Notes: generated by a model from the sequence alone, not told the origin. 10,886 bases of DNA from Mailhella massiliensis (GCF_020741395.1 NZ_DYZA01000213.1:1-10886), one strand, 5' to 3'. Counted from the stretch's first letter, positions 1 through 7,673 are shown. Program-made: numbers and translations.

Positions 1-903
1 CGCCCCCAGCCCCATGACGGGCCAGAAACGGCGCATGTTCCCCACGGCCTCGGCCACGCCTTCCGGGGAATAGGGAGAGCGGCCCATGCGCCCGAGTACG
101 GCCATGCTCCCGCTCTGAAGCGAAAGATGCAGGTGAGGGCAGAGCATGCGGCATCCTTCCAGCGTCTCCAGACATTCCGCCCCCGTCACCTGTGCAGGTT
201 CCAGGGAGCTCAGGCGAAAGCGTGCCCTGCCCTGCCACTTCGGAGAAAATTCCGCGTCCATGCGGCGCAGAAGCGACCAGAAGTTCTTCCCGTCCCCGCC
301 GTCGGAGTGGAACTGGCGCAGGTTCACCCCGGAAATCATGATTTCCCGATATCCCGCCTCCAGGAGACGCCCTGTTTCCGCAAGAATCTCCTCCACGGGG
401 CGGCTCCGCGCCGGCCCTCGCGTCAGCGGAATGATGCAGTAGGCGCAGCCCTGGGAGCAGCCGTCCTGCACCTTGACCACGGGCCTCGCCCGCCGGAAGG
501 ATCGGATGGAAAAAGGCGCAAAGCGGGGCCTTCCCTCTTCCGGCACGGAAAAATCCGTCATGGACAGGGGATGGCCGGAAAGAAGCACATATTTCTCCCT
601 CTGCGGGATCACCGCAGCCACACCCGGCAGAGCAAAGTCCCCGGGATTGGAGGAAGCCGCGCAGCCTGCGGCGAATATGCGGGCGCGCGGGTTGACACGC
701 CCGAGCCTGCGCGCCATCTGCCTCGCGTCGCTCACGGCCTCGGCCGTCACTGCACAGGAGTCGATGAGTATGACGTCGGCCTCGGCAGGTTCGTCGGTTT
801 CCACGCCGCCCAGGCTCTGCCACCATTCGCGTATGGCCTGCGTTTCATACTGGTTCACCCGGCAACCGTAGGTGACGGCATAAAATCGAAATACTTCTTC
901 CAT
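1..903 (-). CDS. mtaB: tRNA (t6A37) C2-methylthiotransferase MtaB, C-terminus cut off by window edge
   Basis: Radical-SAM enzyme expected to convert t6A to ms2t6A at position 37 of ANN-decoding tRNAs, stabilising codon-anticodon pairing in the cytoplasm. I translated 301 residues from the ATG at 903. The N-terminal UPF0004 domain has the three cysteines expected for the auxiliary 4Fe-4S cluster: C14 in YGCRVNQYET, C50 in DSCAVT and C81 in AAGCA. The radical-SAM motif CxxxCxxC is C149/C153/C156 in KVQDGCSQGCAYC, followed by IIPLTRGPARSR. The YGCRVNQYE and QDGC forms fit MtaB better than MiaB or RimO. Family members are about 420-450 residues, so roughly the last third, including any TRAM domain, lies outside the window. 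The ATG is three bases after the stop of the upstream lipoprotein gene, so the two are probably co-transcribed and coupled. The paralogue assignment is inferred from motifs. Confidence 0.9.
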   Translation of the reverse strand, partial: MEEVFRFYAVTYGCRVNQYETQAIREWWQSLGGVETDEPAEADVILIDSCAVTAEAVSDARQMARRLGRVNPRARIFAAGCAASSNPGDFALPGVAAVIPQREKYVLLSGHPLSMTDFSVPEEGRPRFAPFSIRSFRRARPVVKVQDGCSQGCAYCIIPLTRGPARSRPVEEILAETGRLLEAGYREIMISGVNLRQFHSDGGDGKNFWSLLRRMDAEFSPKWQGRARFRLSSLEPAQVTGAECLETLEGCRMLCPHLHLSLQSGSMAVLGRMGRSPYSPEGVAEAVGNMRRFWPVMGLGA

Positions 904-906
904 GAC

Positions 907-2304
907 TCACCCGCCGATCACGGTATAGCCGCGTATTCTTTTAACAAGCAGGCCTTCGGGGTCGATATCGGACCGCTCCGCTCCGGGCTTCAGGCCGGTA
1001 ATCACCGCGCGGCCGAGGATGATGCGGCCCTCGCGGCCGTCCCTCAGCCTGCTCCTCACCCCCCACACGTCATGAAAAAAAACAGGCCCGCCCTGAAACT
1101 CGCCCACATACAGGCCTATGTGCCCGGGCAGCCACAACAGGGTACGGAACGGCTCGCCTCCGCGAAGGATCTCCTCCTCCTTTTCCTTTATGCCCATCCC
1201 CTCAACGCTGTGAAATTCCCCGGCCTTGGCCTGAGAGGCGGAATTGCGCGGCAGCCAGATGCCGAAGGGAGCGAAAAGGTCGCGCATCATAGCCGAACAG
1301 TCCCTGTTGCCGTACATGCCGCCCCAGCCGTAATTCTTCCCCATCATGCGGTCGCCTACGGCGGCTACGGCCTGCGCGGTAAGGGGCTGCGGCATGGGGA
1401 GCATGTCGCCCGGCGACAGGGGAGAGCGGACAATCACGGCCTGCCCGCGGGAGCTGCGCACGGGCACGAGCGCCGTACCCGCGCCTTCCATGGGCAGCAC
1501 CGCGCCTATGTCCGCAAGCGCAAGGAAGGCTTCGCCGTTTCTCAGGGAGACCCCCTCCCTCACCACGGCGCCCAGGGGGGAATCCTGCCATGCCTCCTGA
1601 AACGCCCCGTCCACAAAGGCCACGCTGGAAGCGTCCACCCAGCCCCAGGCCATGGGGCCGCATACCAGAAGCCAGGCCCCGTCGAGGCTGGCATGGTACA
1701 CCATGAGCGGCATGCCCACATGCAGGGAGCTCTGCTGAAAATCGTCGAAAGGCCAGCCCTGCCCCGCGCCCTCGATACGGGCGAAGCGGGGCTTCTCAGT
1801 GGGCGCGAGGCGAAGGTCGGCCGCGCGCGTGACTATGGCGGGCCTGCCCGTACCGGAAACGGCGTCGAGAGCGGCATTCTCACGCATTTCTTCCCAAGCA
1901 GCATCGGACCAGGGGCGCATGTTCTCGGCATAACCGCGTTTGCCCGAAGGCCGGTTCAACACAGCCTCAAACTCGTTCAGAGCGTTTCGGTCGGGCTTTC
2001 CGGCTTCCCACGGGGCAAAGAATCTCCGGCGGAACTTCTGCATATCCTTTTCCGCCGCCGCATGGGAACGAAGCAGCGCGTTCCCTCCGGCCTCACGGGC
2101 GAAGACGGCAAGATTCTGCGGGATCACGTCAAGATCCGCGACTTCCCCGGCCGCATTCTGCGCCTGGGGTACTTCCGGCTGCCGTGCGCAGCCCAGGGCA
2201 AATACGGCCCCGGCAAGCGCAAGACCCAACATAGCCCCGCGGGTGCAAAAGCGCGTCGCATGTCTTCTGCGTATCAAAAGGCGGACATTCTCCGTCATAT
2301 TCAT
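907..2304 (-). CDS. SH3b1-SH3b2-NlpC/P60 peptidoglycan endopeptidase, predicted lipoprotein
   Basis: Predicted cell-wall cysteine peptidase cleaving gamma-D-Glu-diamino acid bonds in peptidoglycan stem peptides, acting in the periplasm from a lipid anchor. The 465 residues begin with a basic stretch (RRRH, residues 12-15), a hydrophobic core (25-37) and a lipobox-like ALGC with Cys39. The -3 residue is Ala rather than the usual Leu. Next come an N-terminal stabilising segment (about 50-150), a first SH3 domain (about 155-230, with VTRAADLRLAPTE and WGWVD), a second SH3 domain (about 240-300), and the NlpC/P60 domain (about 310-440). Catalytic candidates are Cys336 in NRDCSAMM, His395 in PGHIGLYVG and His411 in FFHDVWG. 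This architecture is known from Desulfovibrio lysins. The first ATG overlaps the recD2 stop as ATGA. A second ATG at 2298 has a better-spaced TGGGGA ribosome site and may be the true start, giving 463 residues. Confidence 0.9.
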   Translation of the reverse strand: MNMTENVRLLIRRRHATRFCTRGAMLGLALAGAVFALGCARQPEVPQAQNAAGEVADLDVIPQNLAVFAREAGGNALLRSHAAAEKDMQKFRRRFFAPWEAGKPDRNALNEFEAVLNRPSGKRGYAENMRPWSDAAWEEMRENAALDAVSGTGRPAIVTRAADLRLAPTEKPRFARIEGAGQGWPFDDFQQSSLHVGMPLMVYHASLDGAWLLVCGPMAWGWVDASSVAFVDGAFQEAWQDSPLGAVVREGVSLRNGEAFLALADIGAVLPMEGAGTALVPVRSSRGQAVIVRSPLSPGDMLPMPQPLTAQAVAAVGDRMMGKNYGWGGMYGNRDCSAMMRDLFAPFGIWLPRNSASQAKAGEFHSVEGMGIKEKEEEILRGGEPFRTLLWLPGHIGLYVGEFQGGPVFFHDVWGVRSRLRDGREGRIILGRAVITGLKPGAERSDIDPEGLLVKRIRGYTVIGG

Positions 2305-4565
2305 TCCCCATTGTTTTCCGCGCGGCGGGCGGAACCTCCCACTTCGGGGAGCATATCGGCATGCACCGCGCCTTCACTTCCGGCCAGCCTGCGGGCCAGC
2401 CATGTGTAACGCCTGCGGATGTGATTGTTCCTCACCGCCGTCGCCAGAGCGCGCCATTCGCCCACCAGCACCACCATTTTCCTGCCGCGCGTCACCGCCG
2501 TGTAGACGAGGTTGCGCTGAAGCAGCATGTAGTGCTGCATCATGAGCGGTATGACCACCACGGGATACTCGCCGCCCTGCGACTTGTGAATAGAAATGGC
2601 ATAAGCGGGAACCAGCTCATCCATCTCTTCCCACAGGTAGTTCACGTTGCGCTCGTCAAAACGCACCGTCACTTCCCGCTCCTCGGCGTCAAGATAGATG
2701 ATGGTGCCCATGTCGCCGTTGAATACATCCTTGTCGTAATTGTTGCGCACCTGCATGACCCTGTCATTCAGGCGGAACTGTCTCTCACCGCGCGCCAGAG
2801 AAATCGGCTGAGGGTTCACGGCATCCTGAAGCCGGCGGTTCAGGCTGTTCACCCCCACGCCCCCGCGCAGCATGGGGGAAAGCACCTGTATCTCCTCGGA
2901 ACGAAAGCCGAACTTGCGGGGAATGCGGTCGCGCACCAAATCGACGATGAGGTCGGCGGCGGCCTCCGGATCGTCCTGCTTGAAGAAATAAAAATCCGTC
3001 TTCCGCCCGCCGCTCTGATGCAGCTCAGGCAGGCTACCCTTGTTGATGAGATGGGCGTTGCAGATGATATCGCTCTCCGCCGCCTGGCGGAACACTTCCA
3101 GAAGTTCCACCACGGGCACCACGCCGGAGGCTATGACGTCGCGCAGCACATTGCCCGGCCCCACGGAGGGAAGCTGATTCACGTCCCCCACCAGAATGAA
3201 GGTGGCCCCCACGGGCGCGGCCTTCACCAGATGGTACATGAGCATGGTATCCATCATGGAGGCTTCATCCACCACAAGGAGCCCGCAGGCCAGGGGATTG
3301 TTCTCGTTGCGGTTGAAGCCGTCTTCCGCCGGGCTGTATTCCAGAAGGCGGTGTATGGTTTTCGCTTCCATGCCGCTCGCTTCCGACATGCGCTTGGCCG
3401 CGCGCCCCGTGGGGGCGGCAAGCAGTATACGCGCCCGCGCATCCTGAAACACCTTGATAATGGCGTTTAAAATAGTGGTCTTACCCGTGCCCGGCCCGCC
3501 CGTGAGTACCATGACCTTGGAGGCGGCCGCCGTATACACGGCCTTCTTCTGCTCCTCGGCAAGCTGCATGGGCATGCTTTCAAGGATGCGCTTCACAAGC
3601 TTCTTCGGCTCCTGAAAGCGCACTGATTTCGGAGAATGAAGCAGGCGCTGCATGTAGAAGGCTATCTTGGACTCGTACATGTGGTTGCGGGAAAGGTAGA
3701 CACCCTCATGATCGCCGAGATCCTCGATGACCACGCGCTCTTCCCGCTCCAAATCGTCTATCGCACCCTCCGCGAGCTCCGGAGATATGGAAAGTTTGCC
3801 GGAGGCTTCTTCCACCAGAAGATCGCGCGGATAGTAAATATGCCCGTCTTCGGTGAGGCGCATGAGCGTGTAAAGCACCCCGGCCTCGGCCCGCAGGGGG
3901 CTGTCTTCCTCAAAACCCAGTTTGCGGGCCAGCGCGTCCGCCGTGGTAAAGCCTATGCCGTGAATGTCCATGGCCAGGCGGTAGGGATTTTCGCGCACCA
4001 CGGCAAGCGCCTGCGCACCGTACTGACGGTAAATGCGTACCGAAAGCCCGGCAGTCACGCCGTGGGGCTGAAGAAAAATCATAAGCTCGCGTATGCCCTG
4101 ATGCTCGGCCCAGGATTCCTTCATGGCGGCAAGGCGCTTTTTTCCGAAGCGCGGCAACTCCAGCATGCGGTCCGGGTCGTGGTCCATCACCTCCAGCGTG
4201 CTTGCGCCGAAATGGGCCACTATGCGGTCGGCCCATTTGGGGCCTATGCCCTTGATGCATCCGGAAGCAAGAAAAAGCCGTATGCCCTCCTCCGTGGCCG
4301 GAAGTTCCTCCTCGCAGGAAACCATCTGTATCTGGCGGCCGAACCTGGGGTGGCTTATCCATCGGCCCCTGACGCGCAGCCTTACTCCGGGCTGGGGAGA
4401 AGACATGCTGCCCACCACGGCCACGGGGTCTTCCCTGCCTTCCACGCGCAGCCGGAACACCGTCCAGCCGTTTTCCTCATTGTGGAAAACTATGCGCTCC
4501 AGCGTACCGGAAAACTCCTCCGGCCTGTCGGGCCCCTCCTGGGCCAGCATATCCATTTGTTCCAT
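2301..4565 (-). CDS. recD2: RecD2-type superfamily 1B ATP-dependent DNA helicase
   Basis: A 5'-3' DNA helicase of the stand-alone RecD2 family, which works without RecB/RecC in DNA repair and recombination. With the ATG at 4565 it has 754 residues, close to the family range of about 700-800. The N-terminal OB-like part (about 15-90) is followed by helix-hairpin-helix segments (IKGIGPKWADRIV near 104-116; GIGFTTADALARKLG near 203-217). The motor core shows Walker A GGPGTGKT (356-363), Walker B VVDEASMMD (431-439), motif III GDVNQLPSVGPG (460-471), the UvrD-C-like IHKSQGGEYPVV (659-670), and YTAVTRGRK (688-696) with the arginine-finger region. A TTG at 4592 is in frame, but the 4565 ATG follows GGCGGAAAC and is preferred. 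The stop overlaps the lipoprotein gene start. There is no recB or recC nearby, consistent with RecD2 rather than RecD. Confidence 0.95.
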   Translation of the reverse strand: MEQMDMLAQEGPDRPEEFSGTLERIVFHNEENGWTVFRLRVEGREDPVAVVGSMSSPQPGVRLRVRGRWISHPRFGRQIQMVSCEEELPATEEGIRLFLASGCIKGIGPKWADRIVAHFGASTLEVMDHDPDRMLELPRFGKKRLAAMKESWAEHQGIRELMIFLQPHGVTAGLSVRIYRQYGAQALAVVRENPYRLAMDIHGIGFTTADALARKLGFEEDSPLRAEAGVLYTLMRLTEDGHIYYPRDLLVEEASGKLSISPELAEGAIDDLEREERVVIEDLGDHEGVYLSRNHMYESKIAFYMQRLLHSPKSVRFQEPKKLVKRILESMPMQLAEEQKKAVYTAAASKVMVLTGGPGTGKTTILNAIIKVFQDARARILLAAPTGRAAKRMSEASGMEAKTIHRLLEYSPAEDGFNRNENNPLACGLLVVDEASMMDTMLMYHLVKAAPVGATFILVGDVNQLPSVGPGNVLRDVIASGVVPVVELLEVFRQAAESDIICNAHLINKGSLPELHQSGGRKTDFYFFKQDDPEAAADLIVDLVRDRIPRKFGFRSEEIQVLSPMLRGGVGVNSLNRRLQDAVNPQPISLARGERQFRLNDRVMQVRNNYDKDVFNGDMGTIIYLDAEEREVTVRFDERNVNYLWEEMDELVPAYAISIHKSQGGEYPVVVIPLMMQHYMLLQRNLVYTAVTRGRKMVVLVGEWRALATAVRNNHIRRRYTWLARRLAGSEGAVHADMLPEVGGSARRAENNGE

Positions 4566-4602
4566 GTTTCCGCCACGGGCCGCGCATTTCAATAAATAAC
4601 AG

Positions 4603-4628
4603 AAAAGCCGGGCAGCCCTCTTGCCGGC
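4603..4628 (-). terminator. Possible rho-independent terminator or attenuator just upstream of recD2, minus strand
   Basis: Read on the minus strand, GCCGGCA pairs with TGCCCGGC (one bulged C) around a 7-nt loop, and the stem is followed by TTTTCTGTTATTT. It lies about 40 nt upstream of the recD2 ATG. It could end a short minus-strand transcript from the spacer, or act as an attenuator in the recD2 leader. The T tract is only four long before a C, so strength is uncertain. Confidence 0.4.
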
Positions 4629-4631
4629 CTC

Positions 4632-4661
4632 TTTACAACTCCCTTGCTGTCCTACTATAAA
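4632..4661 (+). promoter_or_regulatory. Candidate sigma70-type promoter for the aminotransferase-hom unit
   Basis: TTTACA (4632-4637) and TATAAA (4656-4661) each match the consensus at five of six bases, with an 18-bp spacer. Transcription would start near 4668 and leave a leader of about 205 nt before the aminotransferase ATG at 4873. This is pattern matching only. The box is the most AT-rich stretch of the divergent spacer. Confidence 0.45.
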
Positions 4662-4694
4662 CGGGGAATATCATCAAGGCAGGTCCGCCTTCCC

Positions 4695-4831
4695 GCGTCA
4701 TGCCAGCGCGAAAGGGCATCGGCCAAGGCCCGCCTTTCCCGTATGCCGCGCACAAAGCCCGGCATGCCCGTAATCCTCAGCAGTCCGGCCTCGCCGAGGC
4801 AACCCGGAAGCGTCATGCCAGCGCCGAAAGG
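4695..4831. repeat. Pair of short direct repeats in the divergent recD2/aminotransferase spacer
   Basis: The 15-mer GCGTCATGCCAGCGC occurs at 4695-4709 and again at 4810-4824, 115 bp apart. Both copies continue with GAAAGG, the second after one extra C, giving about 21 of 22 matching bases. The second copy ends just before an ATG at 4834 that is in frame with the aminotransferase. The rest of the spacer between the copies shows no gene I can support. The pair could be two binding sites or the trace of an old duplication. Confidence 0.6.
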
Positions 4832-4872
4832 AAATGAGCGGCCCGGTCCGGTCTTTGTACTGTGAGGACAGT

Positions 4873-6048
4873 ATGCCCGAATTTTCGAGGATAGACCGTC
4901 TGCCCCCCTATGCCTTCGCCGTGGTGGGCGAGATCAAGAAGCAGCTCCGCCAGCAGAATATCGACATTGTCGATTTGTCCATGGGCAACCCCGACCTGCC
5001 CACGCCGAAATTCATTGTGGACAAGCTCTGCGAAGCCGCGCGCAAGCCCGTGAACCACCGCTATTCCGTGTCGCGCGGTATTCCCAATCTGCGCAAGGCT
5101 ATCTGCGACCTTTATGCACGCCGCTTCAACGTGCACCTCGACCCTGAAACCCAGGCTATCGCCACCATAGGTTCCAAGGAAGGCCTGGCCCATCTCTGCC
5201 TCGCCATGCTGAATCCCGGCGACGTGGTGTTTGCTCCCGACCCCACCTACCCCATCCATGTGTACGCCCCCGTCATCTGCGGGGCGGACGTGCGCCGTAT
5301 CCCCGTAGCGGAAGACCGCGACTTTTTTGAAGATCTTCTCACCGCTACCAAGCAGACCTGGCCAAAACCCAAGCTTCTCATCATAAGCTATCCGCAGAAC
5401 CCCACCACACAGGTGGTGGATCTTGCGTTCTTCGAGCGCATCGTGGAATTTGCCAAGGAACACAAGATGTGGGTCATCCACGACATGGCCTATGCGGACC
5501 TCTGCTTCGACGGCTATCAGGCCCCGAGCTTCCTTCAGGCCAAGGGGGCGGAAGACGTGGGCGTGGAATTCTATTCCATGACCAAGGGCTATTCCATGGC
5601 CGGCTGGCGCATGGGCTTCTGCCTCGGCAACCGCGACCTCGTCCACATTCTCACCCGCCTGAAGAGCTACCTCGACTACGGCATTTTCCAGCCCATCCAG
5701 ATCGCGGCCACCGTGGGCCTCAACGCCCCGCGCGACGCGGTGGAAAAAATCTGCGACGAATACCGCAAGCGCCGCGACGTGCTCTGCGGAGGGCTGAACC
5801 GCATAGGCTGGCCCATCACGCCTCCCAAGGCCACCATGTTCGCCTGGGGCCGCATCCCCGAACCCTTCCGGGCCATGGGCTCCATGGAATTCTCCAAGCT
5901 TCTGCTGCAGAAGGGCCATGTGGCCGTGCAGCCCGGCATCGGCTTCGGACAGATGGGCGACGAATATGTCCGCTTCGCCCTTATTGAAAATCAGAAGCGC
6001 ACCCGCCAGGCTCTGCAGGGCATCAAAAAAGTCCTGCAGGAGGGCTAG
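4873..6048 (+). CDS. alaC: AlaC-like class I/II aminotransferase (PLP-dependent)
   Basis: A PLP-dependent fold-type I aminotransferase of 391 residues, very like E. coli AlaC (glutamate-pyruvate transaminase) and related to LL-diaminopimelate aminotransferases. It should act in the cytoplasm, moving amino groups between glutamate and 2-oxo acids. Visible landmarks are the N-terminal FSRIDRLPPYAF, DLSMGNPDLPTP (34-45), TIGSKEGLAHL (98-108), NPTTQ with Asn176, HDMAYAD with Asp204 and Tyr207, the Schiff-base lysine Lys238 in SMTKGYSMAGWR, the phosphate-binding Arg246, and substrate-carboxylate Arg367 in YVRFALIEN. The start at 4873 has a GAGGA ribosome site and matches the family N-terminus. An in-frame ATG at 4834 would add 13 unlikely residues. 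The homoserine dehydrogenase gene follows after 102 bp with no terminator between them, so they are probably co-transcribed. The exact substrate (alanine, aspartate-family or diaminopimelate) cannot be settled from motifs. Confidence 0.9.
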   Translation: MPEFSRIDRLPPYAFAVVGEIKKQLRQQNIDIVDLSMGNPDLPTPKFIVDKLCEAARKPVNHRYSVSRGIPNLRKAICDLYARRFNVHLDPETQAIATIGSKEGLAHLCLAMLNPGDVVFAPDPTYPIHVYAPVICGADVRRIPVAEDRDFFEDLLTATKQTWPKPKLLIISYPQNPTTQVVDLAFFERIVEFAKEHKMWVIHDMAYADLCFDGYQAPSFLQAKGAEDVGVEFYSMTKGYSMAGWRMGFCLGNRDLVHILTRLKSYLDYGIFQPIQIAATVGLNAPRDAVEKICDEYRKRRDVLCGGLNRIGWPITPPKATMFAWGRIPEPFRAMGSMEFSKLLLQKGHVAVQPGIGFGQMGDEYVRFALIENQKRTRQALQGIKKVLQEG

Positions 6049-6150
6049 TCCTTTTTTCCCAGGAGGCGGACCCTCGCGGCCCGTCTCCCCCAAACAGGAG
6101 AAAGCGCGTCGCCTTCCCCGAAAACCTCTTTCCTCTCCTTTGGAGCTTGC

Positions 6151-7494
6151 ATGTCTCAGAATCTCTGTATCGGCATAGCCGGCCTCGGTACCGTCGGCAG
6201 CGGCCTTGTGGAAATGCTGCAAAAGAATCACGACGAAATTCTGCGCAGGACCGGCCGCGAAATTACCATAAAAGCCGTAGCCGTGCACAATATCGCCAAA
6301 AAACGCGATCTGCCGGAGGGCGTCCTGCTTACGGACAACGCCCTTTCCCTTGCCGACGACCCCGATATCCAGGTGGTGGTGGAGCTTATGGGCGGCACTA
6401 CCGTGGCCCGGGAACTGATTCTGCGCTCCATGGAGAACGGCAAGTCCGTAGTCACCGCCAACAAGGCGCTGCTTGCGGAATACGGGCGTGAAATTTTTGC
6501 CCTGGCGGCGGAAAAGAACGTGGCGTTGGGTTATGAGGCGAGTTCCGCCGGAGCCATACCTGTGATCCAGACGCTGCGCGACAGCCTGGCAGGGAACCAC
6601 ATCACCTCCGTCATGGGCATTTTGAACGGCACGTCCAATTACATTCTTTCGGAAATGAACAGCCACGGCTTCGACTTTCCCACGGCGCTCAAGGAGGCGC
6701 AGGACCTGGGCCTTGCCGAAGCCGACCCCTCGCTGGATATCGACGGTCAGGATGCGGCCCACAAGCTCGTGCTGCTCATACGCCTCGCCTGGGGCGTGCA
6801 TTACGATTTTTCCAAACTTGCCGTTGCAGGCATACGCGGGCTCAACCCGCTGGATATCCAGTTTGCCCGCGAATTCGGCTACCGCATCAAGCTCATCGGC
6901 CAGGCACGCGATGAAAACGGCAAAATAGAGGCCGGCGTCTTCCCCGCCCTCGTGCATCATTCCATGTTGCTGGCCCGCGTGAACGGCGCCTACAACGCCG
7001 TGCGCATCGAAGGCAACGCCGTAGGTTCCCTGTTCCTGCACGGCCTCGGCGCGGGCAGCCGCCCCACTGCCAGCGCCGTCCTCGGCGACCTGCTCGCCCT
7101 TGCCCGCCGCGACAGCGTCAACAGCGCCGAAGCCAACACCGGCTTCATCAACACCCTGCCCGACGCTAAGATTCTTCCTTCCGATGAGGCCATCAGCCCC
7201 TGGTACGTCCGCGCCACGGTACGCGATACCTACGGCGTTCTGCGCGACATTGCCACCGTGTTCGCCGAAGAGGGGATCAGCTTCGCCCAGATCATCCAGA
7301 AGGCGGCCACGCGGGACGACTGCGTCTCCCTCACTGGAGAAGACTGCGTCTCCCTCGTGCTCATGACCCATGAAACCACAGGGAACGCCATCAAAGCAGC
7401 TACTCACAGGCTGCATGAAAACGGCACCCTGCTCATCCCCGCCACATGTTTCCGCATCCTTGCCTCCAGCGGCAATGAGGCGGAAGGCGCCTGA
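6151..7494 (+). CDS. hom: Homoserine dehydrogenase with C-terminal ACT domain
   Basis: NAD(P)H-dependent reduction of aspartate semialdehyde to homoserine, the branch point toward threonine and methionine. The 447 residues show the Rossmann loop GLGTVGSG (11-18), TANKALL with Lys105, the substrate-domain GILNGTSNYIL (156-166), and the catalytic stretch GLAEADPSLDIDGQDAAHK. There Glu190, Asp196, Asp201 and Lys205 have the same spacing as yeast Glu208, Asp214, Asp219 and Lys223. An ACT domain (about 350-435, starting at WYVRATVRDTYGVL) suggests feedback control, usually by threonine. It contains an octapeptide tandem repeat (387-402) that makes one loop about eight residues longer than usual. 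The ATG follows TTTGGAG with good spacing. The gene probably shares a promoter with the upstream aminotransferase. Function is secure; the allosteric behaviour of this variant is not known. Confidence 0.95.
   Translation: MSQNLCIGIAGLGTVGSGLVEMLQKNHDEILRRTGREITIKAVAVHNIAKKRDLPEGVLLTDNALSLADDPDIQVVVELMGGTTVARELILRSMENGKSVVTANKALLAEYGREIFALAAEKNVALGYEASSAGAIPVIQTLRDSLAGNHITSVMGILNGTSNYILSEMNSHGFDFPTALKEAQDLGLAEADPSLDIDGQDAAHKLVLLIRLAWGVHYDFSKLAVAGIRGLNPLDIQFAREFGYRIKLIGQARDENGKIEAGVFPALVHHSMLLARVNGAYNAVRIEGNAVGSLFLHGLGAGSRPTASAVLGDLLALARRDSVNSAEANTGFINTLPDAKILPSDEAISPWYVRATVRDTYGVLRDIATVFAEEGISFAQIIQKAATRDDCVSLTGEDCVSLVLMTHETTGNAIKAATHRLHENGTLLIPATCFRILASSGNEAEGA
7309..7356 (+). repeat. In-frame 24-bp tandem duplication inside the hom ACT domain
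   Basis: Two adjacent 24-bp units (7309-7332 and 7333-7356) share their last 15 bases exactly (GACTGCGTCTCCCTC) and match at 20 of 24 positions overall. They encode TRDDCVSL then TGEDCVSL, in frame. From memory of the family, the loop between the IIQK and MTHE segments is about 12 residues; here it is 20, exactly one repeat unit more. Confidence 0.85.
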
Positions 7495-7609
7495 ATCGGC
7501 CCCGGGCCGTCGGAAAACTTTCCACACGGCCTGCAGACGAGCTTGTCCTGCGCGCCGGGGATTTTCTCCCCTTTGCAAGGCAGCCACAAAAAAAACGCCA
7601 CGCGGAAAA

Positions 7610-7639
7610 GGCCGGAACTCACCTCCGGCCTGCAATAAT
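7610..7639 (+). promoter_or_regulatory. Hairpin and weak extended -10 promoter candidate before the VOC gene
   Basis: GGCCGGA (7610-7616) and TCCGGCC (7624-7630) form a perfect 7-bp stem with a 7-nt loop. Directly after it, TGCAATAAT (7631-7639) resembles an extended -10 element, which would start transcription about 28 nt before the VOC ATG. No good -35 box is visible and no T tract follows the stem, so both calls are weak. The rest of the 179-bp gap after hom shows no gene. Confidence 0.25.
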
Positions 7640-7673
7640 GCTTCACCGAAATATCCACAAGTGAGGGAACACT

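Noticed and set aside
127..2409. A 760-codon plus-strand open frame across the mtaB and lipoprotein genes
   Set aside because: It is antisense to two genes with clear motifs. Its His/Pro/Arg/Gly-rich composition is what the opposite strand of GC-rich coding DNA gives, and it shows no family motifs.
2361..4595. Plus-strand open frames of 369 and 319 codons opposite recD2
   Set aside because: These are antisense shadows of the helicase, with no ribosome sites or recognisable motifs.
4834..4872. Upstream ATG of the aminotransferase, 13 codons longer
   Set aside because: Its purine stretch touches the ATG with almost no spacing, and the added residues do not match the family. The ATG at 4873 has a GAGGA site at normal spacing.
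6049..6150. Hairpin between the aminotransferase and hom genes (GGAGGCGG with CCGTCTCC)
   Set aside because: There is no T tract after the stem on either strand, so it is unlikely to be a terminator. The two genes are still treated as one unit.
7499..7530. Imperfect hairpin just after the hom stop (GGCCGT with ACGGCC)
   Set aside because: The stem is short and interrupted and no T tract follows, so I do not call it a terminator.
4813..7635. A 940-codon minus-strand open frame
   Set aside because: It lies opposite the aminotransferase and homoserine dehydrogenase genes, both certain from catalytic residues. Its Gly/His/Ala-rich translation shows no domain.
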